In this document: piece by piece, positions 14,381 to 19,207 of the stretch
Layout: each line of letters begins with the position of its first letter
Position numbering within the stretch: position 1 is the first letter of the stretch
NCBI RefSeq assembly: GCF_937891315.1
Contig: NZ_CALAGI010000006.1
Coordinates: 1-19,207, forward strand
Length of the DNA: 19,207 nt
Origin: an uncultured Amaricoccus sp.
Lineage (GTDB): Bacteria > Pseudomonadota > Alphaproteobacteria > Rhodobacterales > Rhodobacteraceae
Reading direction: 5' to 3'
Program-made: the position numbers and the translations under genes
The notes under the pieces: model-generated
The model's input: the letters and a program-made list of their open reading frames with translations, nothing else
Databases searched by the model: none
What the model was told of the DNA's origin: nothing

Positions 14381-17300
14381 CCCGGGGGCACCGTCCGGCG
14401 GCGGCGATCCGCCCGGCGGGCGGGTCGCGATCTTCATCCGGCGGCCGATCCTCGCCTTCGTGCTCAACGCGCTGATCGTGATCGCCGGGCTCGCGGCGTT
14501 CCTCGGCGTCGATGTGCGCGAGCTGCCCGAGGTCGATCGACCGGTGGTGACGGTGAACACCACCTTCGAGGGCGGCGCGCCGGAGACGGTGGATCGGGAA
14601 GTGACCTCGGTCATCGAGGGCGCGGCGAGCCGGGTCGCCGGCGTTCAGGACATCTCGTCGGAATCGCGCTTCGGACGCAGCCGGGTCACCATCGAATTCG
14701 GCGACCAAGCCGATCTCGACATGGCCGCGACCGACATCCGCGACGCCGTGGCGCGGGTGGCGAACGCGCTGCCCGACGAGGCGAAGGAGCCCGTCACCGT
14801 CAAGGCCGACGCCAACGCGTCCCCGGTCATCCGCATCGGTGTCACCTCGCACAGCCGGAGCGTGCAGGAGCTGACCGAGCTGGTGAAGAACGAGGTCGAG
14901 GACCGGCTGATCTCGGTGCCGGGCGTCGCCGACCTGCAGATCACCGGCGGGCGCGAGGAGATATACCGCGTCGATATCGATCCCGTGGCGCTGGCGAGCC
15001 GGGGCCTCACCCTCGCCGACGTGCGCGACGTGCTGGCCGACGCCGCCTTCGACGCGCCGGCCGGCACCCTTTCCAGCGGCGACCAGAGCATGGTGGTGCG
15101 CACAACCGCGGCGGTCGAATCGGGCGCCGCCTTCGAGGCGCTGATGCTGACGTCGAGCACGCGGCTCGGCGATGTCGCGCGGGTGACGCTCGGGCCGGAT
15201 CTGCGCGAGAGCACGCTGCGGGCCGATGGCGAAACCGGGATCGGCATTGGCGTGATCCGGCAGGCGCGGTCGAACTCGCTCGAAATCTCCAAAGGCATCG
15301 CGGCGGCGGTCGAGGAGCTGCGCCGCGCGCTGCCGCCGGATGTCGCGATCTTTGTCAGCGGCGACGAGGCGACCTTCGTCAAGGGCGCGATCCATGAGGT
15401 GATCCTGACGCTGGTGATCGCCATCGCGCTGGTGATCGCCATCATCTATCTCTTCCTGCGCGACTGGCGGGCGACGCTGATCCCCGGGGTCACCATTCCC
15501 GTCGCGCTGACCGGGGCGGTGGCGGCGATCTATCTCGCCGGGTTCTCGATCAATATCCTGACGCTGCTGGCGCTCGTGCTGGCCACCGGGCTCGTCGTCG
15601 ACGACGCCATCGTCGTGCTGGAGAACATCGTGCGGCGGCGGGCGGAGGGGATGGGTCCCCGCGCGGCCGCCGTGCTCGGCACCGAGCAGGTGTTCTTCGC
15701 GGTGGTGGCGACGACCCTGACGCTGGTCGCGGTCTTCGTGCCGCTATCCTTCCTGCCCGGCCAGACCGGCGCGCTGTTCCGCGAGTTCGGCTTCACAATG
15801 GCGATCTCGGTGTTGCTCTCGGCGGTGGTGGCGCTGACGCTCTGCCCGGTGATGGCGGCGAAGCTGCTGCGCACCGCGCCGGAGGAGGAACGCGCGGGGC
15901 CGCTCGCCGCCTTCGGCGGCTGGCTCCTCCGCCTCTATCGCCGATCGCTCGCCTGGGCGCTGGCCGCGCCGGTCGTCGTGCTCGCGGCCGCCGCGCTGGC
16001 GGCGGCGAGCGCGGCCATGCTCTTCGCCACGATCCGGACCGAGATCACGCCGCCCGAGGATCGCTCGGTCGCGATCCTCAGCGTCACGGCCCCGCCGACG
16101 GTGTCGCTCGACTATCTGACGGCGAAGATGCGCGAGATCGAGGATCTGCTGGCGCCGCTGCGCGCCTCGGGCGAGGTGCGGCACGTGTTCCTGACCGCCG
16201 GCCAGGGCGGTGAGATCAACCGCGGCTTCGTCGCCCTGACGCTGGCGCCCTGGGGCGAGCGGACGCGGTCGCAGGACGATATCGTGGCGGAGATCGACGA
16301 ACGGCTCGCGGGAGTGATCGGTGTGCGGGCGCAGGCGCTGCGACCGAACAGCCTCGGCATCCGCAACGCCGGCCGCGGCCTGCAGTTCGCCCTGCTCGGC
16401 GGTGATTACGGCCGGCTGTCTGAAGCCGCCGAGGCGCTGGTGCGCGAGATGGAGGCCGATCCAGCCTTCGGTCAGGTCTCGCTCAACTACGAGACTACCC
16501 AGCCGCAGCTCTTCGTCGCGGTCGATCGCGAGCGGGCCTCCGACCTCGGCATCGCGATCAACGGCCTTGGCGAGGCTTTGCGCGCGGTGCTCGACGGGCG
16601 GACGGTGGGACAGGTGTTCCGCGGCGACCGGGCCTATGACGTGAAGATGGTCGCGACCACACAGCCGGTGAACGATCCCGGCGATCTGGAGAATGTCTTC
16701 ATCAAGACCGCCGGCGGCCAGATGGTGCCGATTTCGAGCATCGTGACGCTGGAAGAACGGGCAGTGGCGCCGCAACTGACCCGCGAGGGGCAGATGCGCA
16801 GCGTTGCGATCACCGCCACCCTGACGCCGGAGCTGGCGCTCGGGCCGGCGCTCGCCCGAGCCGAGGCGCTGGCCGCGCCATTGCTACGCGACGGCGAGAG
16901 GGTGCTGCCGCTGGCCGAGGCCGCGACGCTCGACGAGACCTCGTCCGGGCTCTATCTCACCTTCGGCTTCGCCATCGTCATCGTCTTTCTGGTACTGGCC
17001 GCGCAGTTCGAGAGCATGGTCAGCGCGCTGATCGTGATGGCGACCGTGCCGCTCGGGCTCGCCTGCGCCGTCTTCGCGCTGGTGCTGACCGGCGGCAGCC
17101 TCAATGTCTACAGCCAGATCGGGCTGGTGCTGCTGATCGGAGTGATGGCCAAGAACGGCATCCTGATCGTGGAATTCGCCAACCAGCTGCGCGATGACGG
17201 CTGGAGCGTGCGCGACGCGGTCGCCGAGGCTTCGGTGATCCGCCTGCGTCCGGTGATGATGACTATGACGGCGACCATCCTCGGCGGCGTGCCGCTGCTC

Positions 17301-17540
17301 TTCGCCCATGGCGCGGGGGCCGAGGCGCGGGAGGCGCTCGGCTGGGTCATCGTCGGCGGCCTCGGCCTCGCGACTCTGGGGACGCTCTATCTGACGCCGG
17401 TCGCCTATCTCTTGCTCGCCGGCTTCGGCAAGCCCAGGGTCTTCGAGGAGCGACGGCTGGCCGAGGAACTGCGCGCCGCGACAATGCGCGGGGCCGGGCG
17501 CGTGACCGGGGCATCAACCGGGGCTTCGGCATCTCCTTGA
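14373..17540 (+). CDS. RND efflux transporter permease (AcrB/MexB superfamily)
   Basis: This 1055-residue proton-driven inner-membrane exporter has the typical RND duplication: a transmembrane helix, a large periplasmic loop, six helices, then the same again. The N-terminus has FIRRPILAFVLNALIVIAG. The proton-relay aspartates Asp410-Asp411 are seen in LATGLVVDDAIVVLENI, and the partner lysine, Lys927, in GVMAKNGILIVEFANQ. GATFVKG-type, LFREFGFTMAIS and RLRPVMMTMTATILGGVPLL segments are also present, all usual for the HAE1-type drug exporters. Length is normal for the family. Its start lies within the end of the adaptor gene. Substrates cannot be read from sequence; hydrophobic drugs, bile-salt-like or aromatic compounds are typical. 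Everything appears intact. Confidence 0.96.
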   Translation: MADPGAPSGGGDPPGGRVAIFIRRPILAFVLNALIVIAGLAAFLGVDVRELPEVDRPVVTVNTTFEGGAPETVDREVTSVIEGAASRVAGVQDISSESRFGRSRVTIEFGDQADLDMAATDIRDAVARVANALPDEAKEPVTVKADANASPVIRIGVTSHSRSVQELTELVKNEVEDRLISVPGVADLQITGGREEIYRVDIDPVALASRGLTLADVRDVLADAAFDAPAGTLSSGDQSMVVRTTAAVESGAAFEALMLTSSTRLGDVARVTLGPDLRESTLRADGETGIGIGVIRQARSNSLEISKGIAAAVEELRRALPPDVAIFVSGDEATFVKGAIHEVILTLVIAIALVIAIIYLFLRDWRATLIPGVTIPVALTGAVAAIYLAGFSINILTLLALVLATGLVVDDAIVVLENIVRRRAEGMGPRAAAVLGTEQVFFAVVATTLTLVAVFVPLSFLPGQTGALFREFGFTMAISVLLSAVVALTLCPVMAAKLLRTAPEEERAGPLAAFGGWLLRLYRRSLAWALAAPVVVLAAAALAAASAAMLFATIRTEITPPEDRSVAILSVTAPPTVSLDYLTAKMREIEDLLAPLRASGEVRHVFLTAGQGGEINRGFVALTLAPWGERTRSQDDIVAEIDERLAGVIGVRAQALRPNSLGIRNAGRGLQFALLGGDYGRLSEAAEALVREMEADPAFGQVSLNYETTQPQLFVAVDRERASDLGIAINGLGEALRAVLDGRTVGQVFRGDRAYDVKMVATTQPVNDPGDLENVFIKTAGGQMVPISSIVTLEERAVAPQLTREGQMRSVAITATLTPELALGPALARAEALAAPLLRDGERVLPLAEAATLDETSSGLYLTFGFAIVIVFLVLAAQFESMVSALIVMATVPLGLACAVFALVLTGGSLNVYSQIGLVLLIGVMAKNGILIVEFANQLRDDGWSVRDAVAEASVIRLRPVMMTMTATILGGVPLLFAHGAGAEAREALGWVIVGGLGLATLGTLYLTPVAYLLLAGFGKPRVFEERRLAEELRAATMRGAGRVTGASTGASASP

Positions 17541-17562
17541 TTTGACGCCACAATGAGCGGCC

Positions 17563-17592
17563 TTGCACAGGGCGGCCGAGCGTGCCTATGTC
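17563..17592 (+). promoter_or_regulatory. Candidate promoter for rlmB
   Basis: TTGCAC (17563-17568) is followed after 18 bases by TATGTC (17587-17592), or after 17 by CTATGT. It lies between the efflux gene stop and the rlmB start. The -35 is good, the -10 moderate. Confidence 0.4.
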
Positions 17593-17612
17593 GGGTGGTC
17601 TGTGTGGGGGCG

Positions 17613-18401
17613 ATGGTGGCCAAGAAGCCGGCCTGGGCGATCGAGAAGGAACGGGCGCGCCGCGGCGACGCGGCCGAAACCGTCTGGCTCTTCGGGCTGC
17701 ACGCGGTCCGCGACGCTTTGGCCAATCCCCGGCGCGACAAGCGGACGCTGATCCTCACCCGCAACGCCGCCGACCGGCTGGCGCCCGAGATCGAGACCAG
17801 CGGCCTGACGCCGCGCATCGTCGACAGCCGCCGGTTCGACGCGCCGCTCGATCCGCAATCGGTGCATCAGGGCGCGGCGCTGGAGGCGGCGCCGCTCGAC
17901 TGGGGCTCGGTTTCGGAGCTCTGCGCCCCGCGCGAGGACGCGCCGCTGGTTCTGCTGCTCGACCGGGTGACCGATCCGCACAATGTCGGCGCGGTGCTGC
18001 GCTCGGCCGAGGTGTTCGGCGCCCGCGCGGTGATCGCCCCGCATCGCCATTCCGCGCCCGAGACCGGCGCGCTGGCGAAGAGCGCCTCGGGCGCGCTCGA
18101 ACGCCAGCCCTATGTCCGGGTGCCGAACCTCGCCAATGCGATGGGCGCGCTGCGCGAGATGGGCTATGCGCTGATCGGCCTCGATGGCGCGGCGGAGACC
18201 GACCTCGAACCGGCGCTCGACGGGCTGACGCGCCAGCCGCTCGGCCTCGTGCTCGGCGCCGAGGGGCCGGGGATGCGCGAACTGACCACCAAGCTCTGCC
18301 ATCGGGTCGCGCGCATTCCGGCGCATGGCGGCTTCGGCTCGCTCAATGTCTCGAACGCGGCGGCCGTGGCGCTCTACGCCGCCGCCCGGGGCCGCGGATA
18401 G
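17613..18401 (+). CDS. rlmB: 23S rRNA (guanosine-2251-2'-O)-methyltransferase RlmB
   Basis: This 262-residue SPOUT (TrmH/SpoU) methyltransferase methylates a ribose in the 23S rRNA peptidyl-transferase region. The N-terminal substrate-binding domain begins WLFGLHAVRDAL and includes VHQGAALEAAPL. The catalytic knot carries the three SpoU motifs: LLDRVTDPHNVGAVLRSAEVF (Asn124, Arg130), VLGAEGPGMREL (Glu217) and IPAHGGFGSLNVSNAAAVALY (Asn245, Ser247). The chosen ATG at 17613 has a G-rich site just upstream and gives the usual lysine-rich start; the same frame opens earlier at 17553 but those 20 residues lack family resemblance. It lies 72 bp after the efflux permease and probably has its own promoter. 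Confidence 0.94.
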   Translation: MVAKKPAWAIEKERARRGDAAETVWLFGLHAVRDALANPRRDKRTLILTRNAADRLAPEIETSGLTPRIVDSRRFDAPLDPQSVHQGAALEAAPLDWGSVSELCAPREDAPLVLLLDRVTDPHNVGAVLRSAEVFGARAVIAPHRHSAPETGALAKSASGALERQPYVRVPNLANAMGALREMGYALIGLDGAAETDLEPALDGLTRQPLGLVLGAEGPGMRELTTKLCHRVARIPAHGGFGSLNVSNAAAVALYAAARGRG

Positions 18402-18433
18402 GCGCATGGCAATCACGTTCGCTTCATCGGGAT

Positions 18434-18461
18434 TTGAAATCGCTCGGCGCCGTCCTATCTG
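18434..18461 (+). promoter_or_regulatory. Candidate promoter of the short transcript before the CoA-binding protein
   Basis: TTGAAA (18434-18439) and TATCTG (18456-18461) are 16 bases apart. A transcript from here would start near 18468 and meet a perfect terminator after about 85 bases. Confidence 0.45.
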
Positions 18462-18467
18462 GAGTCG

Positions 18468-18554
18468 TGAGGTAGCGCGCCTGGAACTGCCCTGCCTCGT
18501 CTCACTGTCCCTCGTTCCAACCTCGCGCCCGGCATGTTTCCGGGCGCGTTTTTT
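18468..18554 (+). ncRNA. Possible small RNA or transcription attenuator
   Basis: Between rlmB and the CoA-binding protein a promoter-like element is followed by ~85 bases that end in a perfect intrinsic terminator. The body can form a stem joining GAGGT/ACCTC and GGAAC/GTTCC, or alternatively GTGAG/CTCAC, which would compete with it. No open reading frame or tRNA fits. It could be an independent small RNA, or a leader whose terminator controls the downstream gene, whose ATG lies only 18 bases beyond the T-run. I do not recognise a known RNA family. The 5' end is a guess from the promoter. Confidence 0.4.
18524..18554 (+). terminator. Perfect intrinsic terminator upstream of the CoA-binding protein gene
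   Basis: CGCGCCCGG (18524-18532) pairs perfectly with CCGGGCGCG (18540-18548) around a 7-base loop and is followed directly by six T (18549-18554). This is the clearest terminator in the window. It may serve rlmB, 120 bp upstream, the putative small RNA, or both. Confidence 0.88.
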
Positions 18555-18572
18555 GGCAAGCCCGGCCCCGCG

Positions 18573-19004
18573 ATGACGACGGATGCCGAGTTGCTCTCGA
18601 TCTTCGCCGAGGTGCGCACGATCGCCTGCGTCGGTCTCTCGAACGACCCGGCCCGCCCCGCCCATAATGTCGCGCGCTATCTCGGATTGAAGGGCTTCCG
18701 GGTGATCCCGGTCAATCCACTCCATGCCGGCGAGACGCTGCTCGGCGAGATGACCTATCCCGATCTCGCGAGCCTGCCGCCGGAGCTTGGGCCGATCCAT
18801 ATGGTCGATATCTTTCGCCGGTCCGAACAGGCGGGCGCGGTGGTGGACGCGGCGCTCGCGCATCTGACAGGGCGCGGTCTCCGGGTGATCTGGATGCAGA
18901 TCGGCGTCATCGACACGGCGGCGGCGGCGCGGGCCGAGGCGCGCGGAATCAAGGTGGTCATGGACCGCTGCCCGAAGATCGAGTTCGAGCGCCTCCGCGG
19001 CTAA
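18573..19004 (+). CDS. CoA-binding domain protein (YccU-like)
   Basis: This 143-residue single-domain Rossmann-fold protein is of the CoA_binding family related to the N-terminus of succinyl-CoA synthetase alpha. The pattern is typical: TIACVGLSNDPARPAHNVARYL near 17-38, GFRVIPVNPLHAGETLLGE near 41-59, HMVDIFRRSEQAG, IWMQIGV and a C-terminal VVMDRCPKIEF. The function of such proteins is poorly known; CoA or nucleotide binding is inferred from the fold. The ATG at 18573 matches the family's start; an upstream ATG at 18534 in frame lies inside the terminator hairpin and is unlikely. No clear ribosome site precedes it, and the terminator just upstream means its mRNA must start in the 18-base gap or come from read-through. 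In some alphaproteobacteria the family neighbours methionine-biosynthesis genes; the next gene is outside the window. Confidence 0.9.
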   Translation: MTTDAELLSIFAEVRTIACVGLSNDPARPAHNVARYLGLKGFRVIPVNPLHAGETLLGEMTYPDLASLPPELGPIHMVDIFRRSEQAGAVVDAALAHLTGRGLRVIWMQIGVIDTAAAARAEARGIKVVMDRCPKIEFERLRG

Positions 19005-19207
19005 CCCCGCCTGATGCCAAATCCTGTTTGATTGCCTCGCCTTCGCCTGCGCCTTGCACGGCCCGGAAATCGCATGGCCTCCCAAGGCGGCGCCCCTGTC
19101 GATGTCCCTTCCGCACGCCAGCACCATCCGGGCGATGCGCGACGTCCAAGCGTCCACTGCGCGATTTCGAGGTTACGCGAAATCGTGACGGGCGTGCCCT
19201 GCCGGGG
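19005..19207. other. Unassigned end of window with an inverted repeat
   Basis: No gene is convincing in these 203 bases. The minus-strand reading frames here have no family features. An 8-bp perfect inverted repeat, CGATTTCG (19162-19169) and CGAAATCG (19178-19185), with flanking C-G and G-T pairs, stands out and may be an operator or part of a leader of the next gene. Confidence 0.5.

Noticed and set aside
18402..18572. A tRNA or SAM-II-type riboswitch between rlmB and the CoA-binding protein gene
   Set aside because: No cloverleaf arms, T-loop consensus or CCA end could be fitted, and the conserved riboswitch segments were not found; only a promoter-like element and a terminator are supported.
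18958..19149. Small minus-strand frame at the window end
   Set aside because: It overlaps the CoA-binding gene end and its translation is basic, glycine-rich and without family features.

Overview
This 19.2 kb, very GC-rich window looks like the chromosome of an alphaproteobacterium, probably near the Rhodobacterales. The grounds are the ubiB-ubiE / mutM-enoyl-CoA hydratase block, the exosortase E (VPEID-CTERM) system, the RlmB and CoA-binding-protein neighbours, and codon use. No taxonomic search was possible, so the placement is inferred.

Region 1 (1-2956) is a small catabolic or redox cluster in decay. It begins with one copy of a ~110 bp multi-hairpin repeat. Next comes a broken HpaB-type 4-hydroxyphenylacetate 3-hydroxylase gene with an internal deletion and a +1 frameshift. 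Then follow an intact Rieske oxygenase alpha subunit and an unusual protein that joins an HpaC-type flavin reductase to a LysR-type ligand-binding domain without any DNA-binding helix-turn-helix.

Region 2 (2979-7059) is core metabolism. ubiE and ubiB (ubiquinone synthesis) form an overlapping leftward operon with a recognisable promoter. mutM (oxidised-purine repair) and an enoyl-CoA hydratase run rightward. A second copy of the hairpin repeat, in opposite orientation, lies just after the hydratase, so regions 1 and 2 are bracketed by inverted repeats.

Region 3 (7424-13116) is a surface-polysaccharide and protein-sorting locus. A family 2 glycosyltransferase is followed closely by exosortase E, a fusion of an exosortase with a CAAX-type membrane protease. 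Convergent to it is a 69-residue protein carrying a signal peptide and a C-terminal VPEID sorting signal, the likely substrate. A family 4 glycosyltransferase and a divergent Wzx-like flippase complete the set. Together they suggest export of a glycan coupled to processing of a very small secreted peptide. This is the most interesting system in the window; the family is recognised computationally, but I know of no experimental function for it.

Region 4 (13205-19207) holds an RND efflux pump (adaptor plus permease, overlapping by 8 bp, no outer-membrane channel in view), the 23S rRNA methyltransferase rlmB, a short intergenic unit with promoter and perfect intrinsic terminator that may be a small RNA or attenuator, and a CoA-binding Rossmann protein. 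No rRNA, tRNA, CRISPR array, transposase or phage gene was seen.
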